Origin: JAVBLV01 sp031553195
GTDB lineage: Bacteria; Bacteroidota; Bacteroidia; Bacteroidales; P3
Direction: 5' to 3'
Length of the DNA stretch: 64,000 nt
NCBI GenBank assembly: GCA_031553195.1
Contig: JAVBLV010000064.1
Location: 10,381 to 74,380 of the forward strand
The notes below the pieces were generated by a model, which had not been told where the DNA came from, did no database searches, and saw nothing but the letters and a program-made list of their open reading frames with translations. Below, in pieces: positions 9,032 to 18,061 of the stretch; the stretch's first letter is position 1, and each line of letters opens with the position of its first letter. Both the position numbers and the translations under genes were made by a program.

Positions 9032-9344
9032 TTTACAATGTTTTAATAAGTGTGCAAAGATACGATTTTCTCTTGGAAAATAAAATACGCGCTTGTGAGA
9101 CGAGCATGTAGATTGTTGGCTTTAAATCATGTAAAGACAAAAGAAGAGTATTTTCTTTTTACATAGTCGTTCCATATCAATTAACCATTTGATATTTTTG
9201 TTATGAGCTACTTGATAAGAAGGCTACAGTATTCGAAAAAATATTTTTTTATCCTCAATAGGCCGTTTTATGAACTCTTTCAAATTCAGGCAATAACAAA
9301 AAAACATCGATTTTGCTGTGAAATTTGTATTGCAAATTACTTTG
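9032..9344. other. Intergenic region upstream of the GT5-like gene
   Basis: About 310 bp with no supported gene. The half nearest the GT5-like gene carries its promoter. The rest is AT-rich and shows no clear hairpin or repeat. A plus-strand frame starting at 9203 runs into the ROK gene antisense and is discounted. Confidence 0.5.
9055..9062 (-). promoter_or_regulatory. -7 box (TATCTTTG) for the GT5-like gene
   Basis: Minus-strand TATCTTTG matches the Bacteroidota -7 consensus TAnnTTTG and places the start of transcription about 20 bp ahead of the ATG. A good TTTG -33 element is not visible at the usual spacing. Confidence 0.5.
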
Positions 9345-10463
9345 TTATTGTCGAACTCCCTTATCCAGTTCATTTAAGGCAAATTGATAAGCGCCGATGG
9401 CAACCGCCTTTTCTGTGTCCATTGTTGCGATTCCTATTCCTATTCGTTTTAATGGGTCGTATTGAATGTATTTATCCGAGAACGGAACTTTTATTTCGCG
9501 TTGCTCTCCCTTGCAAAATGCTTCTAATTCCATTTCGTTTTCGAGATTAAAGGCCTTCATCTCCAAACGATCGTAATAATTTCCGGAAAGCGTCTGGATT
9601 TTTCCGTTTAATTCTTTCATTAAAGCCGGGATAAATAACTCAAACGCTTTTGAGAGTCCGCCCCCAATCACAATTAATCCATCCACCAATGTAATGGCAT
9701 TGGCCAATACATCTCCCAAGGCTTCGCCCATTTCTTCAAAAGCTTTCCGCGCCGCTTCTTTATCTCCTTCTTTCTTGCCTATAGCAATATTATAAATCTC
9801 CTCCGGCTTAATTTCGTTTGAGACGTCTGTTTGAGCATATCCCTTATAAACGCGTTGTATTGCTCTTGTTGAGATGCTTTCTTCGGCAAAACTATGAGAA
9901 TACTTATTATTACGCATTATCCAAATTTCCGCTCCAGCAGAATTATCGCCAAGAAACAAATTTCCATCGCTTACGATTCCGCCGCCAAAACCTGTTCCTA
10001 TGGTTACGCCAAATAAATTTTTGTATTGACGTATGCTGCCTGTTTTTTTCAATTTTTCATTTATTTTAGGCAGAAAACCGGCAATCGCTTCTCCATACGC
10101 AAATAAATCCCCATCGTTGTTCAGGAAAACAGGAATTTGGAACTCCTCCTCCAGAAGCGCTTTTAAAGCGACGCCTCCCCTGAATGCCGGCAAATTCTTT
10201 AAATCGCCGATAATACCATTGGGATAATCCGACGGACCAGGGAAAGCAAAACTAATGGCATCGGGAATTTCGTGTAAATCCTTTTTAATCGTACTGAATC
10301 CGGTAATAATATCTTTCAGAGATTCTTCCAACCCTTTATTTTCGCTGGAGATTTTAAATGACGAGCCGATTAATTCATTCGCACGTATGGCGCAAAACTT
10401 AAACGATTGTCCGCCGGCGTCTAGTGATAAAACAATACGCTTGTCGTTGTTATAATTTCTCAT
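9345..10463 (-). CDS. ROK-family sugar kinase or ROK-like protein
   Basis: A 372-residue cytosolic protein. The ASKHA fold is shown by the phosphate loop IVLSLDAGGQSFKF, a later catalytic/sugar-binding stretch NNDGDLFAYGEA, GVTIGTGFGGGIVSDG, and the adenosine loop VIGGGLSKAFE. The usual ROK zinc motif (CxCGxxGCxE after the GTG loop) is missing: the region reads GDNSAGAEIWIMRNNKYSHSF instead. This zinc-less form is seen in Bacteroidota 'ROK' proteins. Glucose or an N-acyl hexosamine are likely substrates, but this is inference. The gene stands alone between the FabG terminator and the GT5-like gene. Confidence 0.82.
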   Translation of the reverse strand: MRNYNNDKRIVLSLDAGGQSFKFCAIRANELIGSSFKISSENKGLEESLKDIITGFSTIKKDLHEIPDAISFAFPGPSDYPNGIIGDLKNLPAFRGGVALKALLEEEFQIPVFLNNDGDLFAYGEAIAGFLPKINEKLKKTGSIRQYKNLFGVTIGTGFGGGIVSDGNLFLGDNSAGAEIWIMRNNKYSHSFAEESISTRAIQRVYKGYAQTDVSNEIKPEEIYNIAIGKKEGDKEAARKAFEEMGEALGDVLANAITLVDGLIVIGGGLSKAFELFIPALMKELNGKIQTLSGNYYDRLEMKAFNLENEMELEAFCKGEQREIKVPFSDKYIQYDPLKRIGIGIATMDTEKAVAIGAYQFALNELDKGVRQ

Positions 10464-10568
10464 TTGCTGTTTTTGTTTGGGGAATTTTGAAATAAAAATT
10501 TATACGATTTGCGAAGTTCACAAAAAGATAAGGTTGCGGATATGTTTTTCAATCCGACACCTTATACC

Positions 10569-10602
10569 TAAGAGGTTGCCTGAAAATTCAGACAACCTCT
10601 TA
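10569..10602 (-). terminator. Hairpin terminator downstream of fabG
   Basis: TAAGAGGTTGCCTGA pairs with TCAGACAACCTCTTA around a short loop, 34 bp in all, 34 bp after the fabG stop. The T-run is weak. Its ends (TAAGAGGTTG / CAACCTCTTA) match the terminal repeats of the MITE-like element at 41858-42023, so it may be a remnant of that element reused as a terminator. Confidence 0.65.
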
Positions 10603-10635
10603 CCTTACAAATCTTTAGAAATGTTGCAATAAAAC

Positions 10636-11379
10636 TTATACGGTCATTCCTCCGTCTACGCTTAAAACGGTTCCATTGATATATGCCGCGTCGTCCGAAG
10701 CTAAAAACAAATACGCAGCCGCTATCTCTTCCGGTTTTCCCAAGCGTCCGATTGGAACTTTTGCCTTCATACCGTCAATTACATTTTCGGGCATTTTGGC
10801 GACCATTTCGGTCGCAATAAATCCAGGCGCTATTGCATTTACGGTAATTCCCTTACGTCCCAGTTCTTTTCCCCAAGTCTTGGTCATCCCTATTAATCCT
10901 GCTTTACTAGCCACATAATTGGTTTGTCCGAAATTACCATAAATCCCCACCACGGAAGAAGCATTGATAATACGACCATATGACTTTTCAAGCATATACT
11001 CAGAAATAATCTGAGTACAATAAAAGACGCCTGTCAGGTTTACATCTATGACTTGTTGCCATTGCTCCGGAGTCATTTTCTTCAACGTACTGTCGCGAGT
11101 AATCCCTGCATTATTTATTAAGATCTCGATAGATCCGAAACGGGTATAAATTTCTTCGGCCGCGATTTTTACCTCTTCGTAATTCGCCGTGTTTACTTTC
11201 TTAAAAACAACTGCAGATCCTGATGCGCTTAGCTCTTTTGCTAATTCCGCGCCGCGAATTTCATCCAAATCCCATACAACTACTTTGGCTCCTTCTTGCG
11301 AAAACCTGATAGCGGTAGCTTTGCCTATTCCGGACGCTCCTCCTGTAATAATGGCGACTTTATTCTCTAGTTTTTTCAT
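10636..11379 (-). CDS. fabG: 3-oxoacyl-ACP / acetoacetyl-CoA reductase (SDR, FabG/PhaB type)
   Basis: A classical 247-residue short-chain dehydrogenase: TGGASGIG cofactor loop, WDLDE acidic residue after strand two, NNAG, catalytic Ser in NASSVVG, catalytic YVASK, and C-terminal DGGMTV. It reduces 3-oxoacyl thioesters with NAD(P)H. It is transcribed after the MaoC gene (18-bp gap), so the pair can run hydratase and reductase steps on the same acyl-CoA or ACP intermediates. FabG and PhaB cannot be separated by eye. The Met two codons downstream of the first possible start (MFMKKLEN) is used here. Confidence 0.88.
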   Translation of the reverse strand: MKKLENKVAIITGGASGIGKATAIRFSQEGAKVVVWDLDEIRGAELAKELSASGSAVVFKKVNTANYEEVKIAAEEIYTRFGSIEILINNAGITRDSTLKKMTPEQWQQVIDVNLTGVFYCTQIISEYMLEKSYGRIINASSVVGIYGNFGQTNYVASKAGLIGMTKTWGKELGRKGITVNAIAPGFIATEMVAKMPENVIDGMKAKVPIGRLGKPEEIAAAYLFLASDDAAYINGTVLSVDGGMTV

Positions 11380-11397
11380 AAACAAAAAATTATAACG

Positions 11398-11802
11398 TTA
11401 TACAAATTGCCTGTTGTTTTTTAATTTGGCGTTGCCTTCAATACAAATTTTGCCGCTTTCGTCTTCCAAAAGACATTCGATAACGGCGGTATGTTTTTCG
11501 ACATTGACTTCCGTAACCCTAAATTTAGCGACATAGGGACGATCTACAAAAACGGGAGCTAAAAATTTCATATCCTGATACATGTAAATAGCGCCTTCTC
11601 CCGGAAAAAGCGTTCCGAATACTTTTGAGAAAACGGCTCCGGAAAGAAATCCGTGTACGATAGGTCTTCCAAAAGGCGTTTTTGCCGCAAACTCGGCATC
11701 GATGTGAATGGGATTATTGTCTCCCGTAATTTTTGCAAAAGCGTCTACATCCGATTGTTTAAAACTTAAATGGTGCGTATAAGCGTCTCCTGTTTTTATC
11801 AT
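11398..11802 (-). CDS. MaoC-like (R)-specific enoyl-CoA hydratase (PhaJ type)
   Basis: A 134-residue single hotdog-fold protein. The hydratase-2 motif is clear: FAKITGDNNPIHIDAEFA, with the catalytic Asp and His in GDNNPIH, then a FGRPIVHGFLSGAVFSK helix. Such proteins hydrate trans-2-enoyl-CoA to (R)-3-hydroxyacyl-CoA. It leads the two-gene unit with fabG. No polyhydroxyalkanoate synthase is in the window, so a PHA role is not implied and a fatty-acid or branched-acid role is equally likely. Confidence 0.88.
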   Translation of the reverse strand: MIKTGDAYTHHLSFKQSDVDAFAKITGDNNPIHIDAEFAAKTPFGRPIVHGFLSGAVFSKVFGTLFPGEGAIYMYQDMKFLAPVFVDRPYVAKFRVTEVNVEKHTAVIECLLEDESGKICIEGNAKLKNNRQFV

Positions 11803-12070
11803 CGCAATATAATTTTAAAGGGTTATTCAGCGTTGAACGTAATAAAATTTTTCGACTTCCTTACGTTTGACATCGATTAATAGCATACAAAAATAATCAT
11901 TTATTTTCTTTTAAACGTGTGTTAAAAATAAAATTTAAATCTGATATAAGAAAATGCACAACGGGGAATTGCAGATATGCAACAGAAATTTAAATTCTGT
12001 AGAAGTTATTTATATAAGTAATCGTCAAATATTTAACAACAAAACTTGGACAAACTAAATATTTTGGAAT

Positions 12071-14551
12071 TTATTCATGATAATATATCCTCTTTACCCG
12101 TTGGGGGATTCCGGTAAAAACTTCGTAGGGAATGGTTCCCATATGATCAGCCATATTCTGCACCAGATTGGAGTTTCCAAAAATAATCACTTCATCCGTT
12201 TCCTTGCAATCGATAAGCGTCACATCTATCATGCACATATCCATACAAATATTTCCAATAATAGGCGCATGCATTCCGTTCACCAATACAGAACCGACCC
12301 CGTTCCCCAAACGCCGGTTAAGTCCGTCGGCATAGCCAATAGGAATAACAGCTATCAGGGAGGGCTTTTGGGCAACCCAATTACGATTGTACCCTACGCT
12401 TTCTCCCGATTCTATATCTCTGATTTGGGATATTTTAGTTTTTAAGATGCTTACATTCTGAAGATGAGGTTGTGTATCCGGGTCCGAAGAAATGCCATAT
12501 AATCCTATTCCCAAACGAACCATATCGAACTGAGCATTAGGAAAACGGCTAATTCCCGCCGTATTTAGAATATGACAAAGAATATTTTCTCCTAATTCTG
12601 CTTTTGCATAATCCGAAATTTCTTCGAATAAGCTGATCTGCTGCAAAGTAAAATCATCCATTGCAGGATCTTCGCTGGCAGCCAAATGAGAGAATACGGA
12701 TTTTAATTTAATGTACGGATTATTTTTAAGAATTTGGATCGCTTCTTTCAAATCAATAAAATTCATTCCCAAACGATGCATTCCCGTGTCGACTTCTATA
12801 TGGATGGCAATCTCTTTATCCCCTCGGTAAAATGTATTGATTTCCTCAATAAATGTTTTTAAAAGGCGTAAACTATATATTTCCGGCTCCAGATTATATT
12901 TGAGAATCATATTAAATGCTTGTTCTTCGGGATTCATAACCAGAATAGGTAGCGTAATTCCCGCATTGCGCAAATCCACTCCTTCATCAGCGTAAGCGAC
13001 AGTAAGGTAATCGACATTGTTGAATTGTAACATATGCGCAATTTCTGCGCTCCCCGTCCCATAAGAAAATGCTTTTACCATTGCCATTATCTTTGTCCGG
13101 GAATTTAATAATGACCGGAAAAAGTTTAAATTATGCTCTATTGAGTTGAGGTTTATTTCCAGAATCGTCTCATGCGATTTCCGTTGCAATAGACGGCTTA
13201 TACGTTCAAATTCAAAAATACGGGCTCCTTTTAAAAGAATGGTCTCATTATTAAGGCTGGACAGAGGGAAATCGGAGATAAACGCATCGGTCGTTTTGTA
13301 AAACAATTTTTGCATGGGAAATATTTTCGATTGCCTGCTGATGGCCTCCCCAATTCCGATTAAAGAGTCAATCCCTTTTTGAACAAGCATTTCGGAGACT
13401 TCTTCATAAAGTTGCGATTCTAATTTGCCGCTTTGCAAAATATCGGATAAAATAAGCGTTTTTTTTGCATGTCGTTGTTGATGTTGCAAAAAATCAAGGG
13501 CAATTCCAAGCGAATTCAAATCGGAACTGTAACTATCGTTGATAATGGCGCAGTTATTGATCCCTTCTTTTAATTCCAAACGCATGGCAATAGGCGAAAG
13601 TTTTTGCATTCGTTCGGCAATGATTGCAGGGGAATAGTCCAAATAACATAACAACGCGCAACAATGCAAGGAATTTTCTATAGAAGCGCTGTCGACAAAT
13701 GGAATTGTATAGTTGAATGTTCCGGATTGATAAAGAATTTGCAGGTTCGTTTCGTTATTTTTCTTCTCAATAGATAAAACTTTGACACTCACATCGTCTT
13801 TAGTTCCCCACGTAAAGCGGTTGACATTTTTAAATGCCTCGAACGAAGAAATCATGGAATGGATATCCGCTGCGTCTGCCGAATAAATCAAAGTTTCGAC
13901 ATGCGTAAACAAATGTAATTTCTCGGCTATTTTTTGCGAACGGGTCAAAAAATTCTCGTCATGAGCTTGCCCAATATTCGTGAAAATTCCTATCGTCGGT
14001 TTTATAATTGACTGTAACCGGATCATCTCGTTAGGTTCCGACACGCCGGCTTCGAAAACGGCTAATTCATTTTCTTTACTCATCTGCCAAACAGATAAAG
14101 GAACCCCAATTTGGGAATTGTAACTTTTTGGACTGCTGACAATGTTTTTATCCGGACTCAACAATTGACAAATCCAATCTTTTACGATGGTTTTACCATT
14201 GCTGCCGGTAATTCCTATCACAGGAATGTCAAATTGTTCCCGGTGGTAGGCGGCTAATTGCTGTAGAGCCAATAACGTATCTTTGACGATTATATAATTA
14301 TTCCCTTCAATCTGATATTCTTCCGTGTTTTCTGCAATAACAAAATTACGAACCCCTTTCGAAGATAATTCTTTAATATACTTATGCCCGTCGTTACGTT
14401 TGGATTGTAACGCAAAAAATAAACATGTCCTGGGATTTGCCAACTTCCTACTATCGGTTAAAAGCGATGTGATTTCTTGATTTTCAGAATCGGAAAAAAG
14501 AAGTTTCCCCTTAAGGATATTGGTTATTCGGGCAATTGTGTATGGAGTCAT
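12071..14551 (-). CDS. murF-alr: Bifunctional MurF / alanine racemase fusion
   Basis: An 826-residue fusion. Residues 1 to about 455 form a MurF ligase (UDP-MurNAc-tripeptide:D-Ala-D-Ala ligase) with ATP loop GITGSNGKT at 113-121 and ENSLHCCA and DSYSSD segments further on. Residues about 460-826 form a PLP-dependent alanine racemase with the PLP lysine in MVKAFSYG (K493) and the opposite catalytic tyrosine in VGYNRNW (Y721), ending at IPIGYADGLNRRL...GIPQRVKRIY. The fusion supplies D-Ala and consumes D-Ala-D-Ala in peptidoglycan precursor synthesis, and is the normal form in Bacteroidota. miaA lies 72 bp upstream. Confidence 0.95.
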   Translation of the reverse strand: MTPYTIARITNILKGKLLFSDSENQEITSLLTDSRKLANPRTCLFFALQSKRNDGHKYIKELSSKGVRNFVIAENTEEYQIEGNNYIIVKDTLLALQQLAAYHREQFDIPVIGITGSNGKTIVKDWICQLLSPDKNIVSSPKSYNSQIGVPLSVWQMSKENELAVFEAGVSEPNEMIRLQSIIKPTIGIFTNIGQAHDENFLTRSQKIAEKLHLFTHVETLIYSADAADIHSMISSFEAFKNVNRFTWGTKDDVSVKVLSIEKKNNETNLQILYQSGTFNYTIPFVDSASIENSLHCCALLCYLDYSPAIIAERMQKLSPIAMRLELKEGINNCAIINDSYSSDLNSLGIALDFLQHQQRHAKKTLILSDILQSGKLESQLYEEVSEMLVQKGIDSLIGIGEAISRQSKIFPMQKLFYKTTDAFISDFPLSSLNNETILLKGARIFEFERISRLLQRKSHETILEINLNSIEHNLNFFRSLLNSRTKIMAMVKAFSYGTGSAEIAHMLQFNNVDYLTVAYADEGVDLRNAGITLPILVMNPEEQAFNMILKYNLEPEIYSLRLLKTFIEEINTFYRGDKEIAIHIEVDTGMHRLGMNFIDLKEAIQILKNNPYIKLKSVFSHLAASEDPAMDDFTLQQISLFEEISDYAKAELGENILCHILNTAGISRFPNAQFDMVRLGIGLYGISSDPDTQPHLQNVSILKTKISQIRDIESGESVGYNRNWVAQKPSLIAVIPIGYADGLNRRLGNGVGSVLVNGMHAPIIGNICMDMCMIDVTLIDCKETDEVIIFGNSNLVQNMADHMGTIPYEVFTGIPQRVKRIYYHE

Positions 14552-14623
14552 TTTTTATTATTGAAAATTCGACATTCGATTGTTACAAAAGGCGTAAAAT
14601 ATAACGATTATTCCAACTTTCGA

Positions 14624-15529
14624 TTATATTTCTGCCACGTTTTGCTTGATAATTTCTATCTTTTTTTCCAAAGGCAGATTTCCATCTATCCAGAGAATAT
14701 TAATTCCTGTTTTTTCCATTCTTCTAAACCATGTCATTTGTCGTTTTGCAAATTGGTGAATGGCTGTATTTAACAAACGGAACATTTCTTCGTAAGACAA
14801 TTGATCCGTTAAATACAACGTAACATATTTATATTCCAACCCGTAGCGTATTAGCCGTTCTTTTGGAATCCCTTGTTTCAGGAGAGTTTCCACTTCGTTT
14901 ATCATTCCATTATTCAATCGTTGGGAAAGACGTTCCGTAATTCGTTGGCGAATAATAGCGCGATCGAAATAAACGCCGAAAATGATATTTTCAATCTCCG
15001 GCCAGGACTGGGTTGAATCAGGTTGTTCCGTCTGAAATTTTTTAATTTCAATAGCGCGAATCAAGCGCTCGCGCTCGCAAATATCTGTCTGGTTATGTAA
15101 AGGGCCGTACGATTCCAGTAATGCGGAAAGTTCTTCCATGTTTTTATTCGAAAGTCCATTTCGAAGATTTTGATCAATAGGAACGTCGAAAAGCCTGTAT
15201 TGCCGCAAAACCGCTTCAAGATATAGTCCTGTTCCCCCGCAAAGAATCGGCGTTTTATGTTGCTTTCTTATTTGTTCATAGGCAGATAAAAAATCATTCT
15301 GAAATTCGTAAACATTATATTCATAACCGGCTTCTCTGATATCGATCAAATGATATGGAATTTGGACTCTATTTACAACATATTCGCTTAGATCTTTTCC
15401 TGATCCGATATCCATTCCTTTATAAATTTGCCTGGAATCGGCGCTGATAATTTCTCCGTTTAAACAATACGCCAATTGTGTTGCTAACTGCGTTTTTCCC
15501 GAAGCGGTAGTCCCTAAAATCGTGATCAT
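14624..15529 (-). CDS. miaA: tRNA dimethylallyltransferase
   Basis: A 301-residue protein that adds the dimethylallyl group to A37 of tRNAs reading UNN codons. Motifs are the P-loop GTTASGKT at the N-terminus (usual form GPTGSGKT), SADSRQIYKGMDIGSGK, HLIDI, and GGTGLYLEAVL. The C-terminal RYGLEYKYVTLYL and QFAKRQMTWFRR segments are characteristic of MiaA. It is full length and cytosolic. It precedes murF-alr on the same strand. Confidence 0.94.
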   Translation of the reverse strand: MITILGTTASGKTQLATQLAYCLNGEIISADSRQIYKGMDIGSGKDLSEYVVNRVQIPYHLIDIREAGYEYNVYEFQNDFLSAYEQIRKQHKTPILCGGTGLYLEAVLRQYRLFDVPIDQNLRNGLSNKNMEELSALLESYGPLHNQTDICERERLIRAIEIKKFQTEQPDSTQSWPEIENIIFGVYFDRAIIRQRITERLSQRLNNGMINEVETLLKQGIPKERLIRYGLEYKYVTLYLTDQLSYEEMFRLLNTAIHQFAKRQMTWFRRMEKTGINILWIDGNLPLEKKIEIIKQNVAEI

Positions 15530-15581
15530 TGCGTAAAAAATAATGTCGATACTGTAGCAATCTTCTTAAAACGTATAAAGA

Positions 15582-15700
15582 AAGCGTCCAAAAAGTCATT
15601 CTGAGATTATAGAAAACAAAAACCGCAAAATCAAAATTTCTATTTTATGAAACTTTGCGTTCTTTGCATTTCTGCTCTATTGACTTCTTGGACAGCCCTT
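15582..15700. repeat. MITE-like element with imperfect terminal inverted repeats
   Basis: The left end AAGCGTCCAAAAAGTCA and the right end, read on the other strand, AAGGGCTGTCCAAGAAGTCA are inverted copies. The interior carries CCGCAAAATCAAAAT and ACTTTGCGTTCTTTGC. There is no open frame. It sits between rubrerythrin and miaA. The boundaries are approximate because no target duplication is evident. Confidence 0.5.
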
Positions 15701-15799
15701 AAATTATTTCACTTACCCTGAAAGCGGAATTGTTATATCTCTAAAATGGCTTAAAATAATGTCATTTTAAACAGATCTTTGATCCCATGCTTAGTATAC

Positions 15800-16375
15800 T
15801 TAGTAGTTAATTTTTCTAAGTTCGAAATACGCTTTTGGATGCAAACAGGCAGGACAAGTTTCCAATGCTTTTTTCCCTTTGTATACATATCCGCAGTTCC
15901 GGCAATACCATTCTACGTCTTCTTCTTTTTCGAAAACGTTATTTTTATTCACGCCTTCAAGAAGTTTCTTATAACGCAATTCATGTTCATATTCCACTTT
16001 GGCAATCATCTTGAAACAAGTAGCCACGTTTTTAAACCCCTCTTCTTCTGCTACTTTGGCAAATTCCGGATACAAGATGATCCATTCTTCGTTTTCGCCT
16101 TCGGCCGCCGCCATTAAATTCTCGCTTGTATTACCTACTTTGCCCGCAGGATAAGAAGCGGTAATTTCAACCATTCCTCCTTCTAAAAAACTGAAAAATC
16201 TTTTAGCATGTTCTTTTTCTTGTTCTGCGGTTTCTAAAAAGTATCCCGCTATTTGTTCAAATCCTTCTTCTTTTGCTTTTTTTGCAAACATTGTATAACG
16301 ATTGCGCGCTTGAGACTCCCCTGCAAACGCTTTTAGCAAATTTTGTTCCGTTTTAGTACCCTTGATGCTCGTCAT
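15800..16375 (-). CDS. rbr: Rubrerythrin
   Basis: A 191-residue rubrerythrin: an N-terminal four-helix diiron domain (KAFAGESQARNRYTMFAKKAKEEG, then FLETAEQEKEHAKRFF and FKMIAKVEYEHELRYKKLL supply the Glu/His ligands) and a C-terminal rubredoxin-like domain with CRNCGYVY...CPACLHP for one Fe(Cys)4. It reduces hydrogen peroxide in the cytosol of anaerobes. A well-spaced Bacteroidota promoter lies about 210 bp upstream, giving a long leader. Confidence 0.96.
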   Translation of the reverse strand: MTSIKGTKTEQNLLKAFAGESQARNRYTMFAKKAKEEGFEQIAGYFLETAEQEKEHAKRFFSFLEGGMVEITASYPAGKVGNTSENLMAAAEGENEEWIILYPEFAKVAEEEGFKNVATCFKMIAKVEYEHELRYKKLLEGVNKNNVFEKEEDVEWYCRNCGYVYKGKKALETCPACLHPKAYFELRKINY

Positions 16376-16584
16376 AGCAATTAAATTTTAAGTTAGTAAT
16401 GAGCGCCCTGAAACTAATGCGCTATTTTTATTCCCCAAATTTCCTTTCTTTTCCCTAAAAGGTTCGTCAGCAAATGCTTTTCTCAAGAAATCGCAGAAAT
16501 ATTATTTTAAAACTGAATACCGCTCTTAGATTTTAGAAGCGTCGAAAATGTTTTTTTTAATTCCCATCTTAGAGAATTTATTTG

Positions 16585-16615
16585 CAAAGATATACTTTTG
16601 CAGAAAATATGCAAA
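16585..16615 (-). promoter_or_regulatory. Bacteroidota-type promoter for rbr
   Basis: On the minus strand TTTG (complement of 16612-16615), a 19-bp spacer, then TATCTTTG (complement of 16585-16592). This fits the TTTG-N19-21-TAnnTTTG consensus. Confidence 0.7.
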
Positions 16616-16950
16616 CACGCAAAAGAAGATTTATGAAATAGCCATGAGAGAAAAATCTTGTTAAATGGAGAGTTGAAAGTTGAGAATGAATCTCAAAGGG
16701 AATGGTAAATTTCGAGATTGAGCGCTTGTAACGCTTAAAAGTTTATACAGTTAGAAGGAGAATTGAGAATTAGCAACCAGTAGTTAGTAACGAAGAATCA
16801 ACTTAAACTTTAAGCTATAACCCACTTTATTCAATGATTCGATAATTCAATTATTCAATAAGGATGCGCTCTCAATTAAATGTCTGACTTGATTGCAAGA
16901 ATTTTAAAATACGCAGATGAAATAATCATAACCTTTTTAGCTCTATTATA

Positions 16951-16986
16951 AGTCAGGGGGGGATGACTCTAAATCACGCCCTGACT
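16951..16986. other. G-rich hairpin upstream of rdgB
   Basis: AGTCAGGG at 16951-16958 pairs with CCCTGACT at 16979-16986. The inner arms GGGGATGA and TCACGCC resemble the AGGGCGTGA core of the perfect hairpin at 42024-42054. It ends 25 bp before the rdgB start and might act in its leader or be a repeat remnant. Confidence 0.45.
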
Positions 16987-17011
16987 AGGCGATCAAATAA
17001 AAAATAAACAA

Positions 17012-17590
17012 ATGAGAAAAATAGTATTTGCCACAAATAATAAACATAAGTTGCAGGAGGTTCGGGCAGCCGTATGCGATACTTTTGATATAATTGGTCT
17101 GGACGAAATCGGATTTCATGAAGAAATTCCCGAAGATCAAGAAACTCTGCAAGGAAATGCAAGTCAGAAATCACATTTTATATATGATCGATATCACTTA
17201 AATTGCTTTGCAGACGACACCGGATTGGAAGTTGAAGCATTAAACGGGGCTCCGGGCGTTTATTCGGCGCGATATGCAGGCGAAGGCTGTAGTTTTGAAA
17301 ACAACATAAAAAAGCTACTGATGGCTATGGAAGGAAAAACAAATCGCAACGCTTGTTTCAGAACCGTGATTTCTCTTATTCTGGAAGGAAAAGAATATTT
17401 TTTTGAGGGAAAAGTGGAAGGAAAAATTTTAACCGGAAAAATGGGCGAAGAGGGGTTTGGATACGATCCTGTTTTCCAACCTAACGGATTTGATATCTCA
17501 TTTGCCCAAATGTCGTTGACGGAAAAGAATAAAATCAGCCACCGAGGACAAGCTGTACAAAAGTTGACGGATTTTCTGAACAAAAAATAA
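17012..17590 (+). CDS. rdgB: XTP/dITP diphosphatase (RdgB/HAM1)
   Basis: A 192-residue protein starting MRKIVFATNNKHKLQEVRAA, with FADDTGLEVEALNGAPGVYSARYAG and the C-terminal GFGYDPVFQP and KNKISHRGQAVQKL motifs. RdgB hydrolyses deaminated purine nucleotides (ITP, dITP, XTP) to monophosphates, keeping them out of DNA and RNA. It is complete and cytosolic. A decayed secreted-protein gene abuts its 3' end on the opposite strand. Confidence 0.95.
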   Translation: MRKIVFATNNKHKLQEVRAAVCDTFDIIGLDEIGFHEEIPEDQETLQGNASQKSHFIYDRYHLNCFADDTGLEVEALNGAPGVYSARYAGEGCSFENNIKKLLMAMEGKTNRNACFRTVISLILEGKEYFFEGKVEGKILTGKMGEEGFGYDPVFQPNGFDISFAQMSLTEKNKISHRGQAVQKLTDFLNKK

Positions 17591-17593
17591 TAT

Positions 17594-18061
17594 GATAATC
17601 CGCAATGTTGCCACTAACCTTTGACAAGATAGATTTTATTACCCTTGTATTTGAAGCAATCAAAACCATTAAATTCCTTCCGCTATAAGAAAAAGGAACC
17701 GACAGGGGAATTACTAAACCAACCCCAATGTTGCCGGACATCGTATCGAATCGTTGTATACCAAGGCGCATCTTCGATAAGCGTATTCCATGCTAAAGAA
17801 GAAGGCGAACCGACTTGATCAATATCGACTTCTTTCAGATACACAGGTTTATTCCGTGCAATGCTCGTTATGCCTCCAGGTATTAAGCCATTATGCGGGG
17901 TGTAAAGCGTCGCTACCCGTTCATAATAATAACGGTTCGAGATCGGGCCTGTTCTGAGAAGCAACGCCTGCGCCGATAATTGTCTCGTCTTGTTGAGCGT
18001 ACAATTGCAAGACAAATCCGCTTAAGATACTTGCAATGAGAAATGTAAATAGTTTTTTCAT
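17594..18061 (-). pseudogene. Frameshifted secreted protein with T9SS-substrate-like N-terminal domain
   Basis: From the ATG at 18061 the minus strand reads a signal peptide (MKKLFTFLIASILSGFVLQLYAQ) and QDETIIGAGVASQN, then shifts frame near 17970. Reading continues as ISNRYYYERVATLYTPHNGLIPGGITSIA. It shifts again near 17705 to IPLSVPFSYSGRNLMVLIASNT and is lost near 17594. The pieces align in order to the start of large Bacteroidota surface proteins (a jelly-roll-like domain with a VPFSYSG-type strand). At least two frameshifts and loss of most of the gene make it non-functional. Confidence 0.75.

Larger units (their letters stand above)
16376..17011. other. Intergenic region between divergent rbr and rdgB
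   Basis: 636 bp without a supported gene. It contains the rbr promoter (16585-16615), a GGAGAGTTGAAAGTTGAGAATG repeat-like stretch near 16665, ATTCAATTATTCAAT wording at 16829-16862 related to the 569-608 repeat, and a G-rich hairpin at 16951-16986 just ahead of rdgB. Confidence 0.5.
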
